In this document: positions 9,222-18,135 of the stretch, one piece after another
Numbering within the stretch: the stretch's first letter is position 1
Layout: every line of letters starts with the position of its first letter
DNA from: Alphaproteobacteria bacterium
GTDB lineage: Bacteria > Pseudomonadota > Alphaproteobacteria > MPNO01 > UBA830
Reading direction: 5' to 3'
Assembly: GCA_022822405.1 (NCBI GenBank)
Contig: JAJEBT010000001.1
Span: 1-64,000 of the forward strand
DNA length: 64,000 bases
Notes under the pieces: model-generated
What the model saw: the letters and a program-made list of their open reading frames with translations, nothing else
What the model was told of the DNA's origin: nothing
Database searches by the model: none
Program-made: the position numbers and the translations under genes

Positions 9222-10661
9222 TTAGGTCGGCACATCGATCTTGGGGAACACCGCCTTGTAGCTCTCCAGCTCCTGCTTGAGCTTGCGCTTGCCGATCCGG
9301 CGAACGATCTTCGTCCAGGCCGCCTCGGTGTCCTTGAGCACGGCGTCGGCTTTCTTCTGCCCGACATAGGCTTCGGAGAGGTTCTTCGCGAGCTGGTCCT
9401 GGAACTCGAGATAGCCCGTGAGGTAGATCGGCGGAGACGCGACCTTGAGGCAGGTCTCGATCGCGCTGATGCCGCCCGGCGTGTAGGCCGTCTTCACGAC
9501 GTCGCTGGTCATGTGGCCCGTGTGCCAAGGATCGTGGAATGTGTTGACGCGGTCACCCACGATCTCCTCGGAATTCTTGAGCGTGCTCCACCACAGCGCA
9601 AGATAGGCTGCCTTTTCCTTGTTCTTCGAGTGGCGGTTGACGAGAATCGCCCCGAGCGGCGAGGAAATCGAGCGGTGCATCAGCTTGCCCGAGAACTTCG
9701 AGCCCGGCGCAAGCCCGTAGTGCCACTTGCCCGCGGTCTTCGACTTCTTCGGATTCTCGTTCAGCGCGATGATGCCGTCCCAATACTGGCAGGCGTAGGC
9801 CTTGCCGCCGGTGATCCTGGGAATCATCTGTGGCGTGCCCCAGCCAGGCGCTTCGGGGTGGGAGACCTTCTTGACGTTGAGATAGGTCTCGACCGCGTAG
9901 CGGCCGGCCGGCGTGTCCAACGTCGGGTTCATGTCGTCGTCGAACGGGAAACCGCCGGCGGAATAGAAGTACATGTACCACCAGGTGACGCCGTTGGCGC
10001 GGTTGCGCAGGTTGGCGGAGCCGTAGAGGTCCTGGTCCGGCCGGTGGAAGAATTCCATCAGTTGCTGGTCGTCTTCCCAGGTCACCGGATAGTCGAGCTT
10101 CTTGCCGTGCTTGTCAGCGAACCGCTTCTGCTCGTCGGGATTCTCCATCAGGTCCTTGCGCGTGAACTGGACGTGCACGTTGCCGTCGGTCGGCATCCCG
10201 TAGGTCTTGCCCTTGTAGCGCATGAAGTTCCCGTAGGTGCCCACGGCGTTGATGTTGAAATTCGCCTTCTTCATGTAGTCGTCGAGAGGCTCGAGCAGGC
10301 CCGCGGACGCAAGCGACGGGATCATGTTCGAATCGACGTGGAAGAAGTCGAACTCCGGCGAACGCGACAGCGCCTCGGCCATCGCCCGCTGGGGAATGAC
10401 GAAGATCGAAATGTCCTGGATACTGCCAACGCCGATGCCCGTCGCTTCCTTGAAGCGGTTCATCGCCGGCGTCATCGCGACGTAGTAGTTGGACCAGATC
10501 ATTCCCTTGAGGTTGCCGCCGCCGGCCTTCTTGGCCGCGGCGACAATCGCGGCGTTCTCGTCGGCCGCATGCGCGAGCCCTGGCAGGCTCAAGGGCAAGG
10601 CGCTCAGCGAGGCGATGCTCAACCCGCCCTTGACAACGCTTCTCCTGGTAAACTCAGTCAT
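9222..10661 (-). CDS. Extracellular solute-binding protein, family 1, Tat-type signal
   Basis: This periplasmic receptor (479 residues from the chosen start) delivers the ligand to the importer downstream. The N-terminus MTEFTRRSVVKGG has the twin-arginine motif (Arg6-Arg7), then a hydrophobic stretch ending GLAHA, so it is likely exported folded by the Tat system, whose genes are at 43-44.5 kb. The body shows the family-1 pattern, including YGMPTDGNVHV and a late LGAILVN segment. The ATG at 10661 is preferred over one at 10676 because GGAGG (10674-10670) is placed 8 bases before it and the upstream ATG overlaps that site. Carbohydrate or polyol uptake is probable from the family; the ligand is unknown. 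Confidence 0.9.
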   Translation of the reverse strand: MTEFTRRSVVKGGLSIASLSALPLSLPGLAHAADENAAIVAAAKKAGGGNLKGMIWSNYYVAMTPAMNRFKEATGIGVGSIQDISIFVIPQRAMAEALSRSPEFDFFHVDSNMIPSLASAGLLEPLDDYMKKANFNINAVGTYGNFMRYKGKTYGMPTDGNVHVQFTRKDLMENPDEQKRFADKHGKKLDYPVTWEDDQQLMEFFHRPDQDLYGSANLRNRANGVTWWYMYFYSAGGFPFDDDMNPTLDTPAGRYAVETYLNVKKVSHPEAPGWGTPQMIPRITGGKAYACQYWDGIIALNENPKKSKTAGKWHYGLAPGSKFSGKLMHRSISSPLGAILVNRHSKNKEKAAYLALWWSTLKNSEEIVGDRVNTFHDPWHTGHMTSDVVKTAYTPGGISAIETCLKVASPPIYLTGYLEFQDQLAKNLSEAYVGQKKADAVLKDTEAAWTKIVRRIGKRKLKQELESYKAVFPKIDVPT

Positions 10662-10702
10662 CCCTTTGTCCTCCATCGTTTGCGCTGCTTCAGCATCCGG
10701 TT

Positions 10703-10730
10703 ACAATACAGGGGAATCTGCCGACTGCAA
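10703..10730 (-). promoter_or_regulatory. Predicted promoter of the ABC importer operon
   Basis: On the minus strand TTGCAG (10730-10725) and TATTGT (10708-10703) are spaced by 16 bases, in the AT-rich 117-base gap between the importer and the oppositely transcribed hydroxylase operon. A short inverted pair CAAACC (10728-10733) and GGTTTG (10760-10765) overlaps the -35 box and could bind a regulator. This is a consensus-based prediction. Confidence 0.4.
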
Positions 10731-10793
10731 ACCAAATTCCACTATCAGAAAAATCTTGCGGTTTGGGAAAATCGCTGATCCGGGGGCGCATCC

Positions 10794-11660
10794 ATGAAGG
10801 CGGCACCGTTTTCCTATCACTGTCCGTCGTCGATCGACGAGTTGTGCGCCCTCGTGGCGAAGCTTGAGAACGCCAAGCTCCTCGCGGGCGGGCAATCGTT
10901 GGTGCCCATGCTCAACATGCGCTACGTGATGCCGGACCATGTCGTCGACCTGAACGAGATTTCGGAACTCGCCGGGATAGATGATGCCGGCGAACGCATC
11001 CGGATCGGCGCCATGACCCGCCAGAAAACGCTCATGGGCTCGGCGCCGCTTGCCGAGCACTTTCCCCTCCTCGCCGAGGCGCTTGCCCTCGTCGGCCATT
11101 TCCAGACCCGCAACCGCGGCACGATCGGCGGCAGCCTGTGCCACCTCGACCCGTCGGCCGAACTTCCCTGCGTCGCTGCCGCCGTCGACGCGACGATGGT
11201 CGTCAGGGGCCCGGCCGGCGAACGCCGCGTGGCGATGGCCGACTGGTCGCTTGCCTACATGACCCCCGACCTGGGACCCGACGATATCCTGATCGCCGTG
11301 GAGTTTCCGAAAGCGGCCGCTCTCGACGGGCAAGCCTATCTCGAGTTCGCCCGGCGCCATGGCGACTTCGCCATCGTCGGCGTCGCCGCGCTGGTGTCGC
11401 TCGAAGATGGAAAGATAGGGCGCGCCTCTCTCGCCGTGGCCGGCGCCGGTGCGAAGCCGCTGCGCCTGCAAGACATCGAAGCCGCGCTCGCGGGCGAGGC
11501 GCCGACACCCGAAACCCTGGCCGCCGCGGCCGCGGACGCCGCCGGGATCGAAGCCGTCGACGATGCCTATGTCAGCGCCGCCTATCGCCGGCGCCTGACG
11601 CGGGTGCTGGTCGAACGGGCATTGCACAAGGCCGTTGACCGGGCAAGGAGGACAAGCTGA
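10794..11660 (+). CDS. Molybdenum hydroxylase FAD-binding subunit (CoxM/CutM type)
   Basis: The 288-residue medium subunit carries FAD and passes electrons from the iron-sulfur subunit to the acceptor. The N-terminal FAD-binding fold has the ALLAGGQS-like motif written LLAGGQSLVPMLNMR, and a central FQTRNRGTIGGSLCHLDP motif, both diagnostic of the xanthine dehydrogenase/CO dehydrogenase FAD subunits. It opens a three-gene operon in the order medium-small-large. A single base separates its stop from the ATG of the small subunit. Confidence 0.95.
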   Translation: MKAAPFSYHCPSSIDELCALVAKLENAKLLAGGQSLVPMLNMRYVMPDHVVDLNEISELAGIDDAGERIRIGAMTRQKTLMGSAPLAEHFPLLAEALALVGHFQTRNRGTIGGSLCHLDPSAELPCVAAAVDATMVVRGPAGERRVAMADWSLAYMTPDLGPDDILIAVEFPKAAALDGQAYLEFARRHGDFAIVGVAALVSLEDGKIGRASLAVAGAGAKPLRLQDIEAALAGEAPTPETLAAAAADAAGIEAVDDAYVSAAYRRRLTRVLVERALHKAVDRARRTS

Positions 11661-11661
11661 C

Positions 11662-12168
11662 ATGGCAAGCACCCGCCGCATCACCGTCGATGTCAACGGC
11701 CGGCGCCACGAGACCGAGATCGAGTCCCGGCTGCATCTCGGCGATCTGCTCCGGAACGTTCTCGGACTGACGGGAACCCATCTCGGCTGCGAACATGGCG
11801 CCTGCGGCGCCTGCACTGTCCTGGTCGACGGCGAGGCCGTCCGCTCCTGCCTGATGCTGGCGGCACAGGCGGACGGCGCCGAGGTGACGACGGTCGAGGG
11901 CCTGGCTGCGGATGACGGAACGCTGTCCCCCCTCCAGGAGGCATTCAGCGCACATCACGCCCTGCAGTGCGGCTTCTGCACGCCCGGTGTCCTCACATCG
12001 CTGACCGCCTTCCTGCGCGACAATCCCGATCCTTCGGAACGCGATGTCCGCGAAGCGCTGTCGGGAAACATCTGCCGTTGCACCGGCTATCAGCCAATCG
12101 TGGACGCGGCCCTCGACGCGGCGCGGGCGGTCCGGTCGGAACAAGGGAACGCAAACGATGGGTGTTAG
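11662..12168 (+). CDS. Molybdenum hydroxylase [2Fe-2S] subunit (CoxS/CutS type)
   Basis: The 168-residue small subunit carries two [2Fe-2S] clusters. The plant-type ferredoxin cluster is bound by Cys43, Cys48, Cys51 and Cys63 (GCEHGACGACTVLVDG region). The second, helical-domain cluster is bound by the CGFCTPG and NICRCTGYQ motifs. The ATG at 11662 is chosen because AAGGAGGA (11645-11652) sits 9 bases upstream; earlier in-frame starts lie inside the previous gene. It overlaps the large-subunit gene by 11 bases. Confidence 0.95.
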   Translation: MASTRRITVDVNGRRHETEIESRLHLGDLLRNVLGLTGTHLGCEHGACGACTVLVDGEAVRSCLMLAAQADGAEVTTVEGLAADDGTLSPLQEAFSAHHALQCGFCTPGVLTSLTAFLRDNPDPSERDVREALSGNICRCTGYQPIVDAALDAARAVRSEQGNANDGC

Positions 12169-14494
12169 ATATTTCGGGGCCGAAGTGCAGCGGCTGGAAG
12201 ATCCTGCCCTGCTGACCGGACGCGGACGCTATGTCGACGACATCGTCCTGCCGGGCATGCTCGAAGCCTACTTCGTCCGCTCGACGCAGGCGCACGCACG
12301 CATCCGTGGCGTCAACGTCGCGGCAGCGGCAGCGGTGGACGGAGTGCACGGCGTGTTCACGCTTGCCGATCTCGGCCCACCGTTCAGCGAAAGACCGATG
12401 CTGCAGCCCTATCCGGCGCCGGTGCTCAAACAGTCGATCACGCAGTACCCGCTGGCGGCAGACGAGGTCTGCCATGTCGGCCAGGCTATCGCCGTCGTGG
12501 TTGCGGACTCCAGGCACATAGCCGAGGACGCGGCCGCCCTTGTCGACGTCGACTACGAGCCGCTGCCGGCAATCGTCGACTGTCGCGAGGCGGCCGCGCC
12601 GGGGGCAGCGCTCGCGCATTCCGGCGCGCCGGACAATGTCGTCGCCAGCCTTCGCGTGGCCTTCGGCGATGTCGACAAGGCCTTCGCCGACGCGGCTCAT
12701 GTCTTCACGGAGCGCTTTCTCCAGCATCGCGGCGGCTGCCATGCCATGGAATGCAGGGGCGTGATCGCGGAAGACCGTCCCCACCAGGACGGGCTGACGA
12801 TCATCTCGGCGACGCAGTGCCCCTACCTGGTGCGCCGCAACGTCGCCGCGTATCTCGACCGGGATGAAGGCCGGGTGCGGGTGGTGGCTCCGGACGTCGG
12901 CGGCGGCTTCGGCCCCAAGGCCGGCGTCTATGCCGAAGAGATCGTGATCCCGCTGATCGCCTCGCGTCTCGGACGGCCGGTGAAATGGATAGAAGACCGA
13001 CGCGAGCACTTCGTGACGACCAACACGCAGCGCGACCAGGCGTGGGAGCTCGAGGCCGCGGTCGATGGCGACGGCAGGCTGCTCGGCGCACGCGGCCGGG
13101 TGATCCACGACAACGGAGCCTACGTTCCCTACGGCCTGCTGCTCCCCATGACGTCGCTCTCTCCCCTGCCCGGCCCCTACGCGATGCCGGCGCTCGATGT
13201 CGCCATGGAGGTGGTGTTCACGAACACGACACCCAACTCGCCGATCCGCGGCGCCGGGCGGCCCAACGCGGCCTTTGCCATGGAACGGCTGATCAGCCGG
13301 ATCAGCCGCGAACTCGGCATCGATCAGGCCGAGATTCGTCGGCGCAACTACGTCAGGCCGGACCAGTTCCCCTACGACACCGGCCAGAAGTTCCGCGACG
13401 GATCATCGATCAAGTATGACAGCGGCGACTTCGGCGGTTGCCTCGACAAGGCGCTGGCGCTCGCTGAATATGACGGTTTCCGGGCACGCCAGGAGGCCGC
13501 GCGCGCGGAGGGGCGCTATCTCGGCATCGGCGTCTCGAGCTGCATCGAGGATACCGGCGTCGGCCCCTACGAGGGCGGTACGGTCCGCATCCAGCCTGAC
13601 GGAAAGGTGCTCATCCAGACCAGTGCCGCCAGCCAGGGACAGGGCCACGCGACGATGTTGGCACAGGTGTGCGCGGACAGCCTCGATGTCGGCATCGACG
13701 ACATCTACGTGCTATCGGCCGACACCGGAGCCTTTCCGCAGGGCGTGGGCACCATCGGAAGCCGCGTCGCGGTCAATGCCAGCACCGCCATATTCACGGC
13801 CGCCAACGAAGTCAGGGACAAGGCCCTCAAACTCGCCGCTGAGGTTCTCGAGGCTTCGATCGAAGACCTCGTCGTCGAGGACGGCGTCATCAGCGTCGCC
13901 GGTGTCCCTGACGTCAACACTACCTACGGCGCTCTCGCCAAACAGCTGGCGCCGCTGGTCGCAGGCAAGGTTCCGGACGGCTTCTCGCCCAGCCTCGAAG
14001 CAACCTCATACCAGAGTCCGGAGGGCATGCCGACCGCCTCGGGTTCGAACGTGGCCGAGGTCGAGGTCGATATCGGAACCGGCGAGGTGCGGCTACTCGC
14101 ATACTCGGTCGGACATGACTGCGGACGGATCATCAATCCGAAGATGGTGGATGGCCAGATCGTCGGCGGCGTCGTGCACGGCATCGGCAATGCACTGTTC
14201 GAACGCATGCACTACGACGGGTCGGGGCAACCGCTCAACACCAACTACGGCGAATACCTGCTGCCGCTGGCTTCAGAGATGCCGAGGATAGCGATCGCCC
14301 ACCAGGAGACTCCGTCACCGTTCAACCCGCTGGGCGTCAAGGGGGCTGGCGAAGGGGGCACGATCCCGGCCGCGTCGGCCATCGTCGCCGCGATCGAGAA
14401 CGCGCTGGAGCCTTTCGGCGTAGTCATCGATTCCTACCCCGTCAGTCCCGAAGAACTCTGCGGGCTCGTCGACGCCGCGACCGAAGCATCCTGA
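12158..14494 (+). CDS. Molybdenum hydroxylase large subunit (xanthine dehydrogenase family, CoxL form II-like)
   Basis: This 778-residue catalytic subunit binds molybdopterin cytosine dinucleotide and hydroxylates a substrate with water-derived oxygen. The start is ATG 12158 (MGVRYFGAEVQRLEDP), with AAGGGA upstream. The active-site loop reads PIRGAGR (residues 362-368), like the AYRGAGR of form II enzymes. The AYxCSFR motif of true CO dehydrogenase is absent, so CO oxidation is unlikely. The general-base Glu is present as E732 in VKGAGEGG, and GGGFGPK and the Q-loop SQGQGH are present. Substrate is unknown; aromatic N-heterocycles, purines and aldehydes are typical for this branch. No maturation genes follow. 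Confidence 0.92.
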   Translation: MGVRYFGAEVQRLEDPALLTGRGRYVDDIVLPGMLEAYFVRSTQAHARIRGVNVAAAAAVDGVHGVFTLADLGPPFSERPMLQPYPAPVLKQSITQYPLAADEVCHVGQAIAVVVADSRHIAEDAAALVDVDYEPLPAIVDCREAAAPGAALAHSGAPDNVVASLRVAFGDVDKAFADAAHVFTERFLQHRGGCHAMECRGVIAEDRPHQDGLTIISATQCPYLVRRNVAAYLDRDEGRVRVVAPDVGGGFGPKAGVYAEEIVIPLIASRLGRPVKWIEDRREHFVTTNTQRDQAWELEAAVDGDGRLLGARGRVIHDNGAYVPYGLLLPMTSLSPLPGPYAMPALDVAMEVVFTNTTPNSPIRGAGRPNAAFAMERLISRISRELGIDQAEIRRRNYVRPDQFPYDTGQKFRDGSSIKYDSGDFGGCLDKALALAEYDGFRARQEAARAEGRYLGIGVSSCIEDTGVGPYEGGTVRIQPDGKVLIQTSAASQGQGHATMLAQVCADSLDVGIDDIYVLSADTGAFPQGVGTIGSRVAVNASTAIFTAANEVRDKALKLAAEVLEASIEDLVVEDGVISVAGVPDVNTTYGALAKQLAPLVAGKVPDGFSPSLEATSYQSPEGMPTASGSNVAEVEVDIGTGEVRLLAYSVGHDCGRIINPKMVDGQIVGGVVHGIGNALFERMHYDGSGQPLNTNYGEYLLPLASEMPRIAIAHQETPSPFNPLGVKGAGEGGTIPAASAIVAAIENALEPFGVVIDSYPVSPEELCGLVDAATEAS

Positions 14495-14535
14495 CTTGCT
14501 GCGCCGCCGCTGCGGCCCGGATTTGGCGCCGCGAA

Positions 14536-15228
14536 CTACACCTTTCGCGCCAGCAGCGCTTCGGCCATTTCGAGGTTGTCGCGGCTCGACTGCGCCGGCG
14601 GGCTTAGCCAGATCATCAGGATTTCGGCCTCGTCGTCGCTGACCGTCGTATAGGTATGCGCCATGCGGCTGTCGAGATAGATCGAGTCGCCGACGCCGAG
14701 GCGGACAGGCTCGTAATGCTGCGTATGGACCTCGATCTCGCCCCTGAGGACATAGACGAATTCCTCCCCTGAATGGCTGAGCAGGCCGTCGCCGCTGGTC
14801 GGATCGCGGTTTCGGACCCGCTCGACCATCGGCGTCATGCGCTTGTGCTGGATGTCACCACAGAGCGGCCATATGTCGTAGCTGGGCGTCGACCGGTACC
14901 GCGCATCTCCGGCACGCGTGACTGTCATCCTAGCCTCGGTCGAACGGTCGTGACTGTCCAGCGACACGAGGTCGCCGAGAGACAGCCCTAGGCCTTCGAC
15001 GAGTCTCATCAGGCTGGAAAAGGTCGGGGAAATCTGGTCGTTCTCGATCTTGGAAAGCGCCGAGACCGAGAGTCCGGTCGCCGCCGACACCTCCGCAAGA
15101 GTCATGCCGAAAAGCTTGCGCACTTGCCGTATCCGGGAACCGATCGAGTTTTCCGACCACGGCTCCGGCAGGCTTCGTCGCGTCCGCTTCGCTTCTGTTT
15201 CCAACGTTGCGTCCTTCACGCAGTGCAA
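14536..15228 (-). CDS. XRE-family regulator with C-terminal cupin domain
   Basis: The 230-residue protein has a helix-turn-helix domain at about residues 30-85 (IRQVRKLFGMTLAEVSAATG, then LSVSALSKIEND) and a cupin domain at about 150-220 (SHSGEEFVYVLRGEIEVH). Proteins with this layout, such as PuuR and SutR, control catabolic operons, with the cupin sensing a small ligand. The gene lies downstream of and on the same strand as the isochorismatase-fold gene and converges with the hydroxylase large-subunit gene (41-base gap). It is the best candidate to bind the palindrome at 16165-16185. The start is assumed to be the ATG at 15228. Confidence 0.88.
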   Translation of the reverse strand: MHCVKDATLETEAKRTRRSLPEPWSENSIGSRIRQVRKLFGMTLAEVSAATGLSVSALSKIENDQISPTFSSLMRLVEGLGLSLGDLVSLDSHDRSTEARMTVTRAGDARYRSTPSYDIWPLCGDIQHKRMTPMVERVRNRDPTSGDGLLSHSGEEFVYVLRGEIEVHTQHYEPVRLGVGDSIYLDSRMAHTYTTVSDDEAEILMIWLSPPAQSSRDNLEMAEALLARKV

Positions 15229-15402
15229 GCCGGTCAGGCCTTCGTCCTCCGGGACGGTCCGCGAACCTGCATAAACTTGGGCCGCAACCCCAGCGGTGTG
15301 GCCAACGTCGAATGTTCAAAGTCTGCATTGCCGCGCGGGAATTGCAAGACTCGCGCCCACGGGACGGGCACGGGCTGCGAGCATGCCGCGCCGATTGCGC
15401 CG

Positions 15403-16137
15403 TCAGTTGTTGGACTTGCGGCCCTCCTCGACTTTTTCGCGGAACTGTTCGTTGTCCAGCACCCATCCAAGGCAGCGCATGACATTCTGCAGGCCGAACT
15501 CGTGAAGGTCGTCGCCATACATGCTGGCAACGCAATCCGAGAGAACGACCGTTGCATAGTTCTTGTTGTGGGCCGTGAACGCCGTGTTGAGGACGCAGGT
15601 GTTGGTGTTGATTCCCATCAGGCAGACATTCTCGGCCCCGACATTCTCAAGCAGCATCTCGAGATCGGTACCCATGAAGCAGTCCAGCCGCTTCTTGTTG
15701 TCGATGACGTAATCGGTATCGCGATAGAGCTCCGGAATGATCTCGGTGCCCGGGCTCCCTTCGATGTTGTGGTCATTGACGGTGCTCTTGCGGCCGAGCG
15801 TCAGCCGGTTTTCCTCGTCCGTGATCTCGGACATCGCGGCCCAGAAAGGCGCCGTCATGCCTTCGCTGCCGAGACCCGGTATCTTGCGGTAGACGAGAAC
15901 GACGTGAATAACCGCCATGCCGTGGCCGCGCGCGATGTCCAGCACCTCCCGCGCGTTGGCGATGACGCGTTCGCAGTCTTCCGCCGCCGCCGGCATGGTG
16001 GCCACCTCCGGATCCAGGTGGCCGCGATGCATGTCGACAGTAACGATGGCCGTCGCCCCCGGCCTGAGCGTGAGCATTCCGGTCATCTTCCCGACCATGT
16101 CGGAGCGATCGAGCACTTCTACAGTCCTGGGTGCCAT
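15403..16137 (-). CDS. Isochorismatase-fold cysteine hydrolase
   Basis: The 244-residue cytosolic protein belongs to the isochorismatase-like amidohydrolases, which cleave C-N bonds in compounds such as maleamate, nicotinamide, ureidoacrylate and biuret. The catalytic triad is visible: Asp35 (IVTVDMHRGH), Lys149 (DNKKRLDCF) and Cys181 (GINTNTCVLNTAF). It is about 30-40 residues longer than the simplest members. It is transcribed away from the CocE-type hydrolase over a shared regulatory region and is followed by the XRE-cupin regulator. Maleamate or another amide from N-heterocycle breakdown is an attractive substrate in this context, but this is inference. Confidence 0.88.
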   Translation of the reverse strand: MAPRTVEVLDRSDMVGKMTGMLTLRPGATAIVTVDMHRGHLDPEVATMPAAAEDCERVIANAREVLDIARGHGMAVIHVVLVYRKIPGLGSEGMTAPFWAAMSEITDEENRLTLGRKSTVNDHNIEGSPGTEIIPELYRDTDYVIDNKKRLDCFMGTDLEMLLENVGAENVCLMGINTNTCVLNTAFTAHNKNYATVVLSDCVASMYGDDLHEFGLQNVMRCLGWVLDNEQFREKVEEGRKSNN

Positions 16138-16151
16138 GACTCCCTCGCCGC

Positions 16152-16185
16152 TTGAAGGTTTCCTATTGTCAAATTATTATACAAT
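16152..16185. promoter_or_regulatory. Divergent promoter with palindromic operator
   Basis: On the plus strand TTGAAG (16152-16157) and TATTAT (16175-16180) are spaced by 17 bases, a good sigma-70-type promoter for the CocE-type gene. On the minus strand a perfect TATAAT (16181-16176) could serve the isochorismatase gene. Both -10 boxes lie inside a 21-base palindrome at 16165-16185 with outer arms ATTGT/ACAAT, where 8 of 10 opposed base pairs match. The region is markedly AT-rich against its surroundings. The XRE-cupin protein encoded at 14536 is the likely binder (inference). Confidence 0.55.
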
Positions 16186-16277
16186 CCGAGAATCTTGGGC
16201 AAATCAAACCGGCACCACCGAACGGGAAACCCCCGTTGCGGTGCCGTGGCTAAGACGGGTCGATGCGGGAGATGACG

Positions 16278-18041
16278 ATGAGCGATTTCAGGACCGAGGT
16301 GCGGGATGGTATGAATATTGACTGGGATGTTCCGATTGTCATGGACGACGGCATCGCGTTGCGCTGCGATGTGTATCGGCCCCTCGACGATGGCCGCTAC
16401 CCGGTGATCATCTCCTACGGACCGTATGGCAAGCTTCTCCATTTCGAGGATCTCTACACCGACCAGTGGCGCCGCATGGCAGAGGACCATCCCGATGTCG
16501 TTGCCGGATCGACCAATCAGTATCAGAACTGGGAAGTGGTCGATCCCGAGAAGTGGGTGCCGGACGGCTATGCCGTGGTCCGCATCGATTCCCGCGGCGC
16601 TGGCCGCTCGCCGGGCTTGCTGGACATCTGGTCAGCCCGCGAGGCAAGGGATTTCCACGACTGCATCGAATGGGCCGGCGTGCAGCCATGGTCCAACGGA
16701 AAGGTCGGCATCAACGGTATATCCTATTACGCGATGAACCAGTGGCAGGTCGCGGCTCTGCAGCCTCCGCATCTCGCGGCGATCTGCATCTGGGAAGGCG
16801 CGGCGGATTTCTACCGCGATCTCTCGCATCACGGCGGCATCCTCTGCAGCTTCGGCCGGACCTGGTTTCCGTCGCAGGTGATTTCGGTCCAGCACGGCAA
16901 GGGCAAGAAAGGCTATCGCAGCCGCATGAACGGCGACTGGGTAGCCGGACCGCCAACGCTCACCGACGAGGAACTCGGCAGCAACCGGCGCGATTTCTGG
17001 AAGGACTGCCAGGACAATCCGCTCGACAGTGCCGAATACTGGCGGTCGCGCATGCCCGACTGGTCGAAGGTCGAGGTGCCGCTGTTCTCATCCGGAAACT
17101 GGGGCGGCCAAGGGCTGCACCCACGTGGCAATTTCGAGGGTTTCGTGCGTTCTGCCTCGAGCCAGAAGTGGCTTGAGGTGCATGGCATCGAGCACTGGAC
17201 CGAGTTCTACACCGACTACGGCGTCGCGCTGCAGAAGAAGTTCTTCGGGCATTTTCTCAAGGGTGAGGACACCGGCTGGGAGAACCAGCCCAAGGTGCAG
17301 TTGCTGGTCCGCCATCCGGGCGAGAAATTCGTCGAAAGGCACGAGGAAGACTGGCCGATTCCGCGCACCGACTGGACCAGGCTCTATCTCGATCCCCGCG
17401 ACCACTCGCTGGGCGAATCGCCGATGTCCGAATCCGCTTCCGTCACCTATGCGGGACTCGGCGACGGCGTGACCTTCCTGACCGCACCCGTCGAGGAAGC
17501 AACCGAGATCACGGGCCCGATAGCGGCCAAGCTCTGGGTGTCTTCGGAAACCGAGGACGCGGACCTGTTTCTTGTCGTCAGGGTCTTCACGCCCGACATG
17601 AAGGAGGTCACCTTCCAGGGCGCGCTCGACCCCAACACACCGATCGCCCAGGGATGGCTCAGGGCATCGCACCGCAAGCTCGACGAAACGCTGAGCCTGC
17701 CCTATCGGCCCTACCATACCCACGACGAGAAGCAGCCGCTGGTGCCGGGGGAGATCTACGAACTCGACGTCGAGGTCTGGCCGACGAGCATCGTGGTGCC
17801 GAGCGGACACAGGATCGGCCTGACCGTGCGCGGGCGCGACTATGAATGGCCGGGCGGCTCGGGCGTCGGACTCGGCACCCTTGGCGCGGTGTTCACAGGC
17901 GTCGGGCCGTTCAAGCACGACGACCCGGGCGATCGCCCGGCTTCGGTCTTCGGGGGCAAGGTCACGCTTCACATGGCGCCCGACAAGCCGGCGCATCTGC
18001 TGCTACCCGTGATACCGGACGACGACAACGCGCAACCGTGA
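16278..18041 (+). CDS. CocE/NonD-family alpha/beta hydrolase
   Basis: This 587-residue protein belongs to the X-Pro dipeptidyl-peptidase/CocE hydrolase family (peptidase S15-like alpha/beta hydrolase plus a C-terminal jelly-roll domain), which cleave esters or amides. The nucleophile is Ser149 in GINGISYYAMNQ, and a histidine lies in EVHGIEHW near residue 305. At the place where CocE has its catalytic Asp (VGGWYD-type motif) this protein has SSGNWGG. The C-terminal domain from about residue 375 shows the expected ATEITGPIAAKLWVSS strand. ATG 16278 is chosen over 16263 and 16272 because GGGAG (16267-16271) is correctly spaced only for it. It heads an operon with the Old Yellow Enzyme gene. Confidence 0.85.
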   Translation: MSDFRTEVRDGMNIDWDVPIVMDDGIALRCDVYRPLDDGRYPVIISYGPYGKLLHFEDLYTDQWRRMAEDHPDVVAGSTNQYQNWEVVDPEKWVPDGYAVVRIDSRGAGRSPGLLDIWSAREARDFHDCIEWAGVQPWSNGKVGINGISYYAMNQWQVAALQPPHLAAICIWEGAADFYRDLSHHGGILCSFGRTWFPSQVISVQHGKGKKGYRSRMNGDWVAGPPTLTDEELGSNRRDFWKDCQDNPLDSAEYWRSRMPDWSKVEVPLFSSGNWGGQGLHPRGNFEGFVRSASSQKWLEVHGIEHWTEFYTDYGVALQKKFFGHFLKGEDTGWENQPKVQLLVRHPGEKFVERHEEDWPIPRTDWTRLYLDPRDHSLGESPMSESASVTYAGLGDGVTFLTAPVEEATEITGPIAAKLWVSSETEDADLFLVVRVFTPDMKEVTFQGALDPNTPIAQGWLRASHRKLDETLSLPYRPYHTHDEKQPLVPGEIYELDVEVWPTSIVVPSGHRIGLTVRGRDYEWPGGSGVGLGTLGAVFTGVGPFKHDDPGDRPASVFGGKVTLHMAPDKPAHLLLPVIPDDDNAQP

Positions 18042-18135
18042 TCGCCAGCTAAGCCCGCCCCGGAAAAACGGGTGGGCCAAGACGCAGAGCAGATGCCGAG
18101 GGCCGCGACCCTGCCGCGGTATCCGGCAAGAGGTC

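Noticed and set aside
12044-12157. N-terminal extension of the Mo-hydroxylase large subunit
   Set aside because: The extra 38 codons overlap the iron-sulfur subunit gene and encode no family sequence. The family start MGVRYFGAEV lies at 12158.
12158-14494. Annotation as CO dehydrogenase large subunit
   Set aside because: The Cys-containing active-site loop of true CO dehydrogenase is absent; the loop reads PIRGAGR.
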